64,000 bases of DNA, taken from positions 232,311 through 296,310 of the forward strand of contig NZ_MUFV01000003.1 of the NCBI RefSeq assembly GCF_002017875.1, given 5' to 3'. Every line of letters starts with the position of its first letter. Within the stretch, counting starts at the first letter, position 1. A program made the translations under genes and the position numbers. The notes beneath the pieces were generated by a model. The model saw only the letters and a program-made list of their open reading frames with translations. It was not told the origin of the DNA and ran no database searches. Origin of the DNA: Deinococcus sp. LM3. Lineage in GTDB: Bacteria; Deinococcota; Deinococci; Deinococcales; Deinococcaceae. Positions 26,323 through 34,901 of the stretch are shown one piece after another.

Positions 26323-26840
26323 CGTGAGCAGCCCGCCCTCGGCTACGCCCAACCAGGGTCGCGGCCGGAAGCAGAAGCGCCCACCACCGCCGGTGCCGCG
26401 GCCCGGACGCCATCACGGCCTTCGCGACGGGCGGGTGCAACTGGCCCTTCAGACAAGAGTTTCCAGGCGGCACGAGATGCCCTCCAGGACGCTACCGAGC
26501 ATAGCCCCATGTGGATTTTTATCGGTCAGAACAGCATTCTTCGTGTCTCGATCCCCTGTACCCCGTACCACACGACATCCGACGCCTCTCGCCTTTTCGT
26601 ACTTCGACCGGCAGATGCTCGTATCCGGGCTGTTCAGGCTGAGAAAGGCTCATCACGGCCGAAAATCTCCTCCAGGACGCAACAGGGAAAATGCCGTGCT
26701 GACCGACGTTTCTCCTCCTCTGTGCCATCGCAACGTTGTGTGGCGCGCGATTCCAGCGGGCGTGGAAACTCTTGTTTGAAGCGCTCCAAGAGTGGAACTG
26801 GATCTTCACCGAACTGCACCAGGGCAGCGGAGGTGAACTG
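26323..26840. other. Intergenic region without recognisable genes
   Basis: About 520 bases between topA and the first dispersed repeat. Several short frames exist but none has a ribosome site or recognisable protein. The composition is more mixed than the flanks. Confidence 0.5.
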
Positions 26841-26976
26841 ATACGGACTCCGATTGAATGGGCTGCAAAGCCCGTTCAATCCGAGCGAAGCGAGTGGGAG
26901 CAAAACGGGTTCCGGACGTGGAGCCGACAATCCGGTGAAGTTCCGGATTGTCGGCGAAACAAACGGAATCCGTATG
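26841..26976 (+). repeat. Dispersed repeat, copy 1
   Basis: It begins ATACGGACTCCGATTGAA and ends CGGAATCCGTAT, so the ends form a 12-bp inverted repeat with one mismatch. Inside is a hairpin around GACAATCC...GGATTGTC and a block CCGAGCGAAGCGAGTGGGAG shared by other copies. An insertion sequence begins two bases after it. It resembles the small non-coding repeats of Deinococcus. Confidence 0.85.
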
Positions 26977-26978
26977 AT

Positions 26979-28302
26979 AATGGTGCGGACAGGTTCAAGC
27001 AGCTTTGACGCCGAGATCCAGCGGCCTGGACGGATGTTCCTCCAATTCAACGAATCGCCGTGAAAGACCCAGATTGGCCAGAATTCGCGAGGCGAACAGC
27101 CGGTTAAACGCGCGCCGCTTCACGTCCTCGTACGAAAACGGCACCACATCAGCCGGTCTGCCCGTACGGGCAGACCGCTCCAGTAGGTACTCCGCACGAC
27201 CCAACGAAAGCGCAAAACACGCGGCGTTCCAGTGATTCTCCAGCCCCGTCGTCGACCGGAGCTGGCAGGTCGTCAGCCCCGCGAACTGCTTGGCATCACG
27301 GAAGACGAACTCCAGCTGGAACCGGGCGCTGTACAGCGCCCGGATCTCCTGTGCCGGCATGGTCGTGTCCGTGCTGCACAGCACCACATGGGCCTTCACC
27401 TGACCCTTCCGATCAAGACGCTCGATCACCACCACCCGCAGAAAGCGGCCGAAGTGAGGGGCCCACACCACCCGCGTCCACACCCGCTCCTGAGCGTCAC
27501 CCGGAACGCTCTGCCACCCGCTCCAATCTTTGAAATCGACCTTGCCACCCCACTTCCGCCGGGCACCCCGGCGTGTGGGATGCGCGCCAGTGAACGGGTA
27601 GAGCAGGTTGGCATTCGACTGGAGCTTGGTGACGAAAGCGATCTTCTCGGCATGGACGGCGTCCATGAACATCTTCTTGGCGTACTGGCCGTCAGCCACG
27701 ACCGCGCGCAGATGGCCGGACAGCCAAGCGCGTCGCTGGGTGAAGACGTCTTTCAGTTGCTCCAGATACTGTTCGAGGCGATCTGCCCGGTCCTGTTTGG
27801 GCCGGGTCTGACGGATGTCCAGCGGGAAGGCATGCTGGCCGGTGAGGCTGATCAGGGCCAGGCAGGACAACTCCAGTCCGGTGTCGGAACGGCTCTGCGA
27901 GCCGTTCCAGAACGCCCCGAGCCCTTCGGTCTTCTTGCCTGACTTGGGGATGAAACTGGCGTCGATGGCCAGGATGAACCGTGAACCGAGGACCCCCCAG
28001 CGAATCAGGAGTCGCACCAGTCCCCAGTGGAGTTCATCCCAGGGCAGCGTCTTGTGCATCCATCGGCGGAAGGTGCGCTCGTCCCACTCGCTGTAGCGGC
28101 TGAAGTTCCTGGCGTTGACCCGGCCTGGAATGGCTTGCCAGAGGGGAATGAGGTGAGCGAAGAAGCGGGTCTGGTGGGCTGGGAGTCCGAGGAAGAGCAG
28201 CAGCAGGGGTAACATGGGTCAGGTCTCCTTTCGGTGGTGTCGTTTCAACTTCACCGTACAGGAGACCTCTTCCTTGCACCTTTTGAAAGTGTCCGCACCA
28301 TT
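26979..28302 (-). mobile_element. Insertion sequence (IS4-superfamily type), apparently complete
   Basis: The ends are perfect 13-bp inverted repeats AATGGTGCGGACA / TGTCCGCACCATT, with weaker similarity further in (GGTTCAAGCAG versus CTTTCAAAAGG). GAT flanks both ends, or TGAT if one end base is shared, so the target duplication is 3-4 bp. Total length is about 1.32 kb with one transposase gene. The left end abuts dispersed repeat copy 1. Confidence 0.8.
26995..28215 (-). CDS. DDE transposase of the IS4 superfamily
   Basis: 406 residues, intact. The DDE triad is visible: Asp in ILAIDASFIPKSG, Asp in RAVVADGQYAK and Glu in FQLEFVFRDAKQF (the Y-(2)-R-(3)-E-(6)-K type signature). The N-terminal ~80 residues contain a helix-rich DNA-binding region (RNFSRYSEWDERTFRRWM). 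It fills the element between the two inverted repeats. The small target duplication would fit an IS701-like group better than classical IS4, but I cannot decide that without comparison. Confidence 0.88.
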   Translation of the reverse strand: MLPLLLLFLGLPAHQTRFFAHLIPLWQAIPGRVNARNFSRYSEWDERTFRRWMHKTLPWDELHWGLVRLLIRWGVLGSRFILAIDASFIPKSGKKTEGLGAFWNGSQSRSDTGLELSCLALISLTGQHAFPLDIRQTRPKQDRADRLEQYLEQLKDVFTQRRAWLSGHLRAVVADGQYAKKMFMDAVHAEKIAFVTKLQSNANLLYPFTGAHPTRRGARRKWGGKVDFKDWSGWQSVPGDAQERVWTRVVWAPHFGRFLRVVVIERLDRKGQVKAHVVLCSTDTTMPAQEIRALYSARFQLEFVFRDAKQFAGLTTCQLRSTTGLENHWNAACFALSLGRAEYLLERSARTGRPADVVPFSYEDVKRRAFNRLFASRILANLGLSRRFVELEEHPSRPLDLGVKAA

Positions 28303-28421
28303 GATCAGCCCTTCGCCTCGCACTTCTCGTCACCCATCGCCCCGCCTGCCGGCAGCGCCGCTCCGGGACCGGGAGGAGTCGTGCTGGCAGCTGTGATGAC
28401 AGCTGTGATGGCGTCCGTTCC

Positions 28422-28427
28422 TATACT
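28422..28427 (+). promoter_or_regulatory. -10 box of a leaderless promoter for the polymerase
   Basis: TATACT is followed by seven bases and then ATG at 28435. Just upstream AGCTGTGATG occurs twice (28389-28398 and 28401-28410). No Shine-Dalgarno precedes the ATG. Confidence 0.6.
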
Positions 28428-28434
28428 GCGGGCG

Positions 28435-30726
28435 ATGGCGCCCCCTCCCCTGCCCCGACCGGGCATCGTGTCCGTTCACGCCGCGGCAGACGGGTCGGTG
28501 CACGTCTGGCGGCGTGATCCGCACAGCGGCGCCTCCCTGCGCGAGACGGGGCGGCAGCGCGGCTGGGTCTACGCCCGGAACCTCAGTGACCTGACCTACC
28601 TGGGTGACAGGCTCACGGTGTCGCCTGATCCGGCCTGCGCCCAGTCCGTCTACCACGCGCAGGACCTCGCGCCGGACCGCCCGGTGGACGCGCGGGCGTA
28701 CCGGTACCTGCTGAGCGGCCCGGCGCCCCGGCAACTGGAGAGCGAGATCCAGCGCGGAGCCATGACCGCGCGGGCGCTGAAGGCCCGGCCGGCGCTGGGC
28801 GACCTCGGCGGGTACCTGCGCCTGGGGTACGCCGAGCAGTACCTGATCGCCAGCCGGCAGACGTACCATCAGGGCCTGACCTTCGATCAGCCGGTGCGGT
28901 TGCAGTTCGACCTGGAGACCACCGCGCTGAGCCCGGACGAGGGCCGCATCTTCCTGATCGCCGTGCGGGACAACCGGGGCCTGGAGACGCTGCTGGAGGC
29001 GAGGCGCGCGGCGCAGGAAGGCGAGCTGATCGGGGCGTTCCTGGAACTGGTGCAGGAACGCGATCCGGACGTGATCGAGAATCACTTCATTCACGGCTTC
29101 GACCTGCCGTTCCTGGCCGCCCGGGCCCGCCGGCACGGGATTCCCCTGCGGCTCGGCCGGGCGGGGGACGGCGTGCCCTGGACGGTGGACGACGGGAGCC
29201 GCACGCCGCTGTGGGTCTGCCCGGGCCGGGAGGTTCTGGACACGCTCGACGCCGTGCGCCGCCTGAACCTCCCGTCGAGTGGGCTGAAGGCCGCCGCGCG
29301 GCACTTCGGGGTCGCGCCGGAGGGCCGGGTGTACCTGGAGGGCGCCCAGATCGTCCAGACGTACCGCGATCAGCCCAGAGTGGTGCGGGCGTACGCGCGG
29401 CAGGACGTGCAGGAGGTGGACGCCCTGGCGCGGATCGTGCTGGCCCCGGCGTTCGCGCTGGCCCGCCTGACGCCCCGCCCGTACCACCGCCTGACGCGGG
29501 CCGGCCCGGCCAAGGGGGTGCTGGAACCGATGCTGATCCGCGCGTACGTGGAGGCGGGGCGGCCCTTCCCGGCCTCCGAGCGGGGCCACGCCGGGCCGCA
29601 CCGGGGCGGGCACGTGCAACTCCACGCCGAGGGCGTGCTGCGGCACGTCGTCAAGGCGGACGTGGCGAGCATGTACCCCAGCATCATCCGCGCCGAGGGG
29701 ATCGGCCCACGGCAGGACGAACTGGGGGTCTTCCACGCCACCGTGAGTGACCTGACCACGCAGCGCCTCCAGCACAAACTTGAGGCGCGCAACGCCCTGC
29801 TCAGCGAGGCCCAGCGGCGGGAACACCACGCCATGCAGGACGCCATGAAACTGGTCGTGAACGCCGCGTACGGGTACCTGGGGGCCGGGCGACTGGCGAG
29901 GCTGGGCGATCAGGAGGCGGCCGACCGGGTCACCGCGCGCGGGCGGGCCATCCTGCAGCAGGTCACGTCGGCGCTGCAGGCGCGCGGCGTGCAGCTGATC
30001 GAGTCCGACACCGACGGCGTGTACTTCAGCACCGGGGAGGACATCGGGGAGGCGGCCCAGCGGGCGCTGATCGCGCAGGTCGCCGCCGACCTGCCGGACG
30101 GAATCACCCTGGAGTTCGACGGGCGAGCGCGGGCGATGCTGAGCCATCAGGTGAAGAACTACGTGCTGCTGCGCTACGACGGCACGCTGGACCTCAGTGG
30201 CGCGTCGTTCGAATCCAGCCGTTCCGAGCGGTACGGGGCGGCCTTCCTGCGAGCGGCGCTGCAAGCCCTGTTGCAGGGCGACGTGCCGGGCGCGCAGGCG
30301 GCGTTCGAGGACACCGCGAGGCGGCTGGCGGGGCGCGAATTCACGAACGCCGACGTGAGCACCCGCGTGCGGATCGGGAAGACCCGCGAGGCGTATGAGA
30401 AAACGCGCGCCCAGCGCCGCGAAGCGCACCTGGAAGCGGCGTGGCAGGCCGGGCTGGACTTCCGGGTGGGCGACCGGATCGACCTGTACGTGCGGACCGG
30501 GCCGGGCCTGACCGCCCTGACCGACCCGGACGGGCGTGACTACGACCCGGTGCATTACCGGGCGGCGCTGGTACAGAATTACGCGACGCGCCTGCGCAAG
30601 GCGCTGGCCCCGGCCGACTGGGAACAGCTGTTCGGCGGGCGGGGCGCAGGGCTGTTCGACCGCGACGTGAAGGACATGCAGGTGGGGTGGCGGGCCGTTC
30701 GGAGCGGCGCGCAGAAGACGAATTGA
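28435..30726 (+). CDS. polB: Family-B DNA polymerase with 3'-5' exonuclease
   Basis: 763 residues from the ATG at 28435, chosen because a -10 box lies seven bases before it. Exonuclease motifs: FDLETT (Exo I), ENHFIHGFDLPF (Exo II), AYARQDVQEVDAL (Exo III, a Y-x3-D form). Polymerase motifs: KADVASMYPSII (A), KLVVNAAYGYLG (B), ESDTDGVYF (C). All catalytic acids are present. It is shorter than E. coli Pol II and lacks a clear PCNA-type C-terminal peptide; beta-clamp binding cannot be judged. Family-B enzymes are not the bacterial replicase, so repair, translesion or element replication are possible. It is separated from topA by an insertion sequence. Confidence 0.92.
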   Translation: MAPPPLPRPGIVSVHAAADGSVHVWRRDPHSGASLRETGRQRGWVYARNLSDLTYLGDRLTVSPDPACAQSVYHAQDLAPDRPVDARAYRYLLSGPAPRQLESEIQRGAMTARALKARPALGDLGGYLRLGYAEQYLIASRQTYHQGLTFDQPVRLQFDLETTALSPDEGRIFLIAVRDNRGLETLLEARRAAQEGELIGAFLELVQERDPDVIENHFIHGFDLPFLAARARRHGIPLRLGRAGDGVPWTVDDGSRTPLWVCPGREVLDTLDAVRRLNLPSSGLKAAARHFGVAPEGRVYLEGAQIVQTYRDQPRVVRAYARQDVQEVDALARIVLAPAFALARLTPRPYHRLTRAGPAKGVLEPMLIRAYVEAGRPFPASERGHAGPHRGGHVQLHAEGVLRHVVKADVASMYPSIIRAEGIGPRQDELGVFHATVSDLTTQRLQHKLEARNALLSEAQRREHHAMQDAMKLVVNAAYGYLGAGRLARLGDQEAADRVTARGRAILQQVTSALQARGVQLIESDTDGVYFSTGEDIGEAAQRALIAQVAADLPDGITLEFDGRARAMLSHQVKNYVLLRYDGTLDLSGASFESSRSERYGAAFLRAALQALLQGDVPGAQAAFEDTARRLAGREFTNADVSTRVRIGKTREAYEKTRAQRREAHLEAAWQAGLDFRVGDRIDLYVRTGPGLTALTDPDGRDYDPVHYRAALVQNYATRLRKALAPADWEQLFGGRGAGLFDRDVKDMQVGWRAVRSGAQKTN

Positions 30727-30789
30727 CAGCCACCCAGCACCGCGCGGGTGTTGCCGACGTTCACGCGCGTCAGACGGATCCCGTCCGGT

Positions 30790-31881
30790 TCAGCGCGCGG
30801 CCGGGTCGGTGGCGGGGTCGGTGGTCGGGTCGGTGTCGGGGTCCGCGCCGGGACGGAACATCCAGCGGGCCGCGAGGGCGGTACTGACCGGCACGACCAG
30901 CACCATGCACAGCAGGGCCAGCAGCAGGGCCGTCAGTTCCGTGAACAGGCCCTCGCCGTTCAGCTGCACCCACAGCGGCGTGGTGCGGTTGGCGCGCAGC
31001 AGGAGCAGCAGGGGCAGGGCGCCGGCCGCGTACACCAGGACCAGCACGTTCACCATGCCGGAAGCGTGGTCGGCGCCGACCTGCATGGCCTGACGGAACA
31101 GGTCGCGGCGACTGCGGGCGTGACCGGTGCGGGCCAGTGTCTCGACGGCCGAGGTCTGCGTGATGGCCACGTCGTTCATGGCGCCGAGTGCGGTCAGCAT
31201 GACGCCCACGACGTACAGGCTGACGGCGTCGACCCCGTAGGAGGCCTGCGCGACGGTTGCGCCACGGTCGGAGAGGCCGGTCAGGTGACCCGCGCCGACC
31301 AGCAGCGTCAGCAGGCCGAAGCCGGCGGCCGCGCACAGCAGCAGCGCGGCCAGCGCGGCGTGACTCTTGCGGTTCAGTCCGTGCACGAAGTACACGCTGA
31401 GGGCCAGGATCAGGCCCAGGGACGGCAGGAGCGTCAGGGCGTCCGCGCCGCCGGTCAGGCGCGGCAGCAGCACCAGCCAGAGTGCGGCGAGGCACAGCCC
31501 GCTGCCCAGCAACGCCCGGAATCCCTGGAGGCCGGTGATGGTCAGGGTCGCGGTGATCAGCAGGCCCAGCAGGGCCAGCAGCAGCGGCCAGCGCAGCGGG
31601 CCTTCCAGGACGTGCTGGCCCCCGATCTCCTGGATCACGACCCGCTGACCGGGGCGGGGCTGGGATTCGGCGTACGTGACGGCCGTGACCACCTGACCGT
31701 CGTCCAGCCGGACGCGCGCCTCGCCCGGCGCGGCCGGTTGTTCGTAGGTGCCCGCGCCGTACCCGCTCAGGGCGGGCGGGGCGGGCGGGAGGGGTGCGCG
31801 CAGTGCCCACAGCGCGCCCCACGCCAGCGCGGCGCCCAGCAGGGCGGTCAACCAGGGGTGTCGGCGCATCAGGGCATTCAC
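30790..31881 (-). CDS. YibE/F-family membrane protein
   Basis: 363 residues from a GTG start (an ATG four codons on is possible). One N-terminal helix is followed by a short extracytoplasmic beta domain (~40-90), then seven to eight helices. GVDAVSLYVVGVMLTALGAMNDVAIT and QVGADHASGMVNVLVLVYAAG match the YibE/F signature. The function in this family is unknown; a transport role is often suggested. It lies 82 bases after copD on the same strand and converges with polB. Confidence 0.82.
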   Translation of the reverse strand: MNALMRRHPWLTALLGAALAWGALWALRAPLPPAPPALSGYGAGTYEQPAAPGEARVRLDDGQVVTAVTYAESQPRPGQRVVIQEIGGQHVLEGPLRWPLLLALLGLLITATLTITGLQGFRALLGSGLCLAALWLVLLPRLTGGADALTLLPSLGLILALSVYFVHGLNRKSHAALAALLLCAAAGFGLLTLLVGAGHLTGLSDRGATVAQASYGVDAVSLYVVGVMLTALGAMNDVAITQTSAVETLARTGHARSRRDLFRQAMQVGADHASGMVNVLVLVYAAGALPLLLLLRANRTTPLWVQLNGEGLFTELTALLLALLCMVLVVPVSTALAARWMFRPGADPDTDPTTDPATDPAAR

Positions 31882-31962
31882 CGGCCCAGCGTATCCATTC
31901 CCGGCGGTTCGCCGGCCCTGCGGCGCGTCACGGCCCGGACGGGAGGCGCCGCCCGCTGCCGA

Positions 31963-32802
31963 TCACGGGGACCGCGGCGGCGCGGCCCGTTCCGTTGCGG
32001 GCGGTTCAGGTGCGGCTCCTGTCGCGGCGGGCTCCGGCACGGGTGGAGGGAGGGTGCTCAGGACAGCGGTGGTGCCCAGCACCGTCACGAGCAGCAGCGC
32101 CTCGCGCGCCAGGGCGACCCGCGCCTGCGGTGAGCGGGCCGCGAACGCCCGGCGGACCAGCACGGCCGCGCCGACGGCCAGAGCGACCAGCGTCACCTTG
32201 ACCAGCAGCGTCTGCCCGTACAGGGTGCCGGTCCACTGCGCGGGCGTGCGCAGGTGCTCGCCCGCCATCAGTAGCCCCGTGCCGGCCAGGACGATCACGC
32301 TGCCCAGCGCGGCCGGCGTGAAGCGCCGCGCGAGCGCCGTCGTGAGCGGCCGGGTCGTCACGATGGCCAGCACGCCTCCTGCCCACACGGACATGGCCAG
32401 CAGGTGCGCGGCGTGCAGCCCCCGCACCCAGGGGCCGTGCCCCGCGCCGTGCCCGGTACCCGCCGCGCCCCAGGCAAGCAGCAGCGCCGCGCCCAGCACC
32501 GGCCAGCGCGGGCGGCTGCCCAGTTCGGCGGCCAGCAGCAGCAGCGCGCCGATCAGGCCGCCCAGCATGGCCCGGCCGGTGGAGGTGCCGGTCAGGTAGT
32601 CGAGCAGGTCGGCGGGAGCGGTGAAACCCAGCGCGCCCAGGGTCAGGCTGACCTGCCCGAGCCAGCCGAGGAGCAGCAGGCCCAGGCCCGCGCCCAGCAC
32701 CCGCAGGGGCGGGTGGCCCGGCGTGAGCCAGCGGCGGGTCAGCGCCCCGCCCAGCAGCAGCGCCACGCCCGCGAAGCCCAGGGCGGCCAGCACGGCGTTC
32801 AC
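31963..32802 (-). CDS. copD: Copper resistance/export protein CopD family
   Basis: 279 residues from a GTG start. It has eight hydrophobic helices with the CopD core WVRGLHAAHLLAMSVWAGGVLAIV, whose His residues are conserved. The last ~35 residues are Pro/Ala-rich and cytoplasmic. It starts 13 bases after the copC stop. CopC binds copper outside the membrane and CopD is the membrane partner for uptake or delivery; here the two are neighbours as usual, in one unit with ycnI. Confidence 0.87.
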   Translation of the reverse strand: MNAVLAALGFAGVALLLGGALTRRWLTPGHPPLRVLGAGLGLLLLGWLGQVSLTLGALGFTAPADLLDYLTGTSTGRAMLGGLIGALLLLAAELGSRPRWPVLGAALLLAWGAAGTGHGAGHGPWVRGLHAAHLLAMSVWAGGVLAIVTTRPLTTALARRFTPAALGSVIVLAGTGLLMAGEHLRTPAQWTGTLYGQTLLVKVTLVALAVGAAVLVRRAFAARSPQARVALAREALLLVTVLGTTAVLSTLPPPVPEPAATGAAPEPPATERAAPPRSP

Positions 32803-32815
32803 GCGGGGCGACCCT

Positions 32816-33214
32816 TCACCGGACGCGGAAGCTGCTGTGGCCCGAGACGGGGTGCCCGTCCTCGGAGAGGATCTTCCAGGCGATCACGTACGCGCCGGGT
32901 TTCAGGTCGGCGCGCAGCGGCACGGTCACGCGGGCCGCCAGGGCGGGAAGGGTCGCGGCGCGGTTCACGAGGCAGGCGCTGCCGGGCTTCTCGGCCAGGG
33001 CGAGCGCGGCGGCGGCCTGGGCGGTCTTCCCGGCGGGCACGGCCATCACCCGGAAGGTGGAAAAGCGCGTCTCGACCGCCTCGTTGAAGGTCAGGGTCAC
33101 GGAGGCCGGGGCGGCCACGGTGGCGTTCAGGGCGGGCGTGACGCCCGTGACGGCCGTGTGCGCGCCCGCCAGAGACAGGCTGAGCGCGGCGAGCAGTGGG
33201 GTGAATCGGTGCAT
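32816..33214 (-). CDS. copC: CopC-family periplasmic copper-binding protein
   Basis: 132 residues from the ATG at 33214, preceded by GGAGGG. The signal peptide ends LSLAGAHTAV, leaving a histidine at or near the mature N-terminus as in CopC copper sites. The second conserved site is EDGHPVSGHSSF at the C-terminus. The fold is a single Ig-like beta-sandwich, and the length is standard. It lies between ycnI and copD. Confidence 0.88.
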   Translation of the reverse strand: MHRFTPLLAALSLSLAGAHTAVTGVTPALNATVAAPASVTLTFNEAVETRFSTFRVMAVPAGKTAQAAAALALAEKPGSACLVNRAATLPALAARVTVPLRADLKPGAYVIAWKILSEDGHPVSGHSSFRVR

Positions 33215-33294
33215 GGGAACCCTCCTGGGTGGGTCGAGGGGGAGGGCGGCCGCGCGCGGCGCACCCTCCCGGCCATGGTTACTTGGGGCCGTAC

Positions 33295-33750
33295 TTACTT
33301 GACGGTGGTGCGGCCGGCCGGGCCCCTGGCGGGGTCGGCATCGTCCCACGCCACCACGCTGCCGTCACTGTACGTCTGGTACACCTTCCAGACCAGTTCG
33401 CCAGCCTGCGCCGGGTTGCGCGCCTGGAAGAAGAACCGGGCGTACTCCATGGGCGCCACGCGGCCCTTCCAGACGACCTCGGTCACCAGGCCGTCGGCGT
33501 TCTTCGTAACGGTGCGGGTGAAGCCGGGCGTCACCTGGAAGCGGCTGACGCTGACACCGGCCGGAATGACCAGCCGGATCTGGGTGGTGGCGATCTCCTT
33601 CTCGGTGGGGACGTTCAGGCGGTACGTCTCGCTCTTGCCGGCGGCGGACTCGCTGAGGCCAGCCTCGGTGCGGACGGTGGCGTGCGCGGCGGCCACGGAA
33701 ATCAGGGCGGCGGCGGACAGGGAAAGCATGGAACGGATCAGGGTCTTCAT
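33295..33750 (-). CDS. ycnI: YcnI-like DUF1775 copper protein
   Basis: 151 residues from the ATG at 33750, with AAGGAG at a good distance. The signal peptide ends VAAAHATVRTEAG, exposing the His typical of the monohistidine copper site of YcnI. The domain then follows the DUF1775 pattern (YRLNVPTEKEIATTQIRLVIPAGV; VWKGRVAPMEYARFFFQARNP; VVAWDD). The reading frame stays open far upstream into the DUF2946 gene, but the ribosome site and signal peptide mark this as a separate start. It usually accompanies CopC/CopD. Confidence 0.88.
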   Translation of the reverse strand: MKTLIRSMLSLSAAALISVAAAHATVRTEAGLSESAAGKSETYRLNVPTEKEIATTQIRLVIPAGVSVSRFQVTPGFTRTVTKNADGLVTEVVWKGRVAPMEYARFFFQARNPAQAGELVWKVYQTYSDGSVVAWDDADPARGPAGRTTVK

Positions 33751-33787
33751 GGGGTTCTCCTTGAACAGGGCAGGCCCTGCGGGCAGA

Positions 33788-33841
33788 GGCCTGCGGAATG
33801 GCAGGGGCCTACGGAATGGCAGAAGCCTGCGGAATGAGAGT
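33788..33841. repeat. Three tandem 18-bp repeats
   Basis: The unit GCCTGCGGAATGGCAG plus two bases appears three times with small changes, just upstream of ycnI. The period is a multiple of three, so it does not disturb the open frame that runs through it. Confidence 0.7.
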
Positions 33842-34051
33842 GGCGAGCCGGAGGCTTCACACGCGTTCCGGTCGGGTGGAGGCGCGGGGCCTTGCCGTTC
33901 AGGTGGGCGCGGGTGAGCACGGCGGCGCAGGTGAGCAGGGCGGCGCGGGCTACGAGTGCCCGTCCGCAGCCGTCGGGGACGACTGACGGTGGTGCAGCGG
34001 CTCAGGCGCCGGTCAGACCGGTGGGGAACGCCGGATTCGGTATCGCCGCGC

Positions 34052-34611
34052 TCAGCCCAGGGCGGGGGGCGCGCGCGGGTCCGCGTGGCGGACGGCAGAA
34101 ACGGCCGGTCCGGCAGGGCGGACGGCCGCAGGAGCGACCGGGGCGGTCGCAGGGGAAGGACAGTGGCGGGCGCGGCAGTCAGCGCGAAGCCGGCCGTCAG
34201 GCAGAAGGGACAGTGGGGGGCCACGTGATCCGCGTGGGTGGGCGGGGCGTTCGGGGCGGCGTCGGTCGGGGCGTGCCCCGCATGGCTGGCTGGCGCGTGA
34301 CTGCCCGGCGTACGGCTCCCAGATACGTGATCGGCAGCCCCGTGATCCCCGTGATCGGCAACCCCGTGACCGGGCATGTGGTCGGCCGCATGATCGGTCT
34401 GGAGCTGGGCGGCGCTGCCTGCCGGGGCCGACGCCTGGAGCGCGGACTGGCTCACGACGGGCTGGCTGACGGGGGGCGGGGTCAGGCCCAGACCGCCCGC
34501 GCCGGGGGTGCGGGTCAGGTGCATCAGGGACGCCACGAGCGTCAGCAGGACCAGCACGCACCGCTCCACGGCACGGACCGTGAAGGGAGAATGTGCGCGC
34601 CGGGAGTGCAT
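34052..34611 (-). CDS. DUF2946-like membrane-associated metal protein, apparent frameshift
   Basis: The ATG at 34611 opens a hydrophobic helix (CVLVLLTLVASLMHL), then a His-rich stretch (HAADHMPGHGVADHGDHG) and HCPFCLTAGFALT, the DUF2946 core. Without correction the frame runs on through low-quality Arg/Pro text into ycnI. One missing base in the GCGCGC-CCCCCC run near 34060-34075 would restore the expected short C-terminus RAPPALG and a stop at 34052. So this is either a real frameshift or a sequence error. His and Cys-x2-Cys residues suggest copper or other metal binding, which fits ycnI-copC-copD downstream. Confidence 0.6.
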
Positions 34612-34841
34612 CGCGGGTCACGATAGCGCGACGCCCAGGTGAGAATGTCCTGCGCAGCGTCCGGCAGCGCGAGGCCCGGCCTTCCGGTGCAGTTCAGGTA
34701 CGGGCATGGGGGGGCCGTTCCTCCGTAGACTACAGACCGGTCGGGCCGGCACGGTCCGAGGACGACGCGCAGAACTGGAGGGGGACAGTTTCGGGTGAAG
34801 CCTGGACAGCGGCGCACCTGTGTCGAGAGGAGGCACATGAG

Positions 34842-34901
34842 ATGAACAGACAACGGACCTTACCGCCCGGTGCCTGCGCGGCGGACGTGACATGGGACTG
34901 A
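34842..34901 (+). CDS. Possible 19-residue leader peptide before mrpA
   Basis: The ATG at 34842 has a strong AGGAGG eight bases upstream, better than any site before mrpA. The peptide is MNRQRTLPPGACAADVTWD. Its TGA overlaps an ATG at 34901 (TGATG), in frame with mrpA. The leader may load ribosomes onto the operon by coupling. Alternatively the AGGAGG serves an unannotated longer 5' region. Confidence 0.4.
   Translation: MNRQRTLPPGACAADVTWD

Noticed and set aside
26324..26779. Open frame starting GTG right after topA
   Set aside because: Basic and Pro-rich start, then unpatterned text with no motif and no ribosome site.
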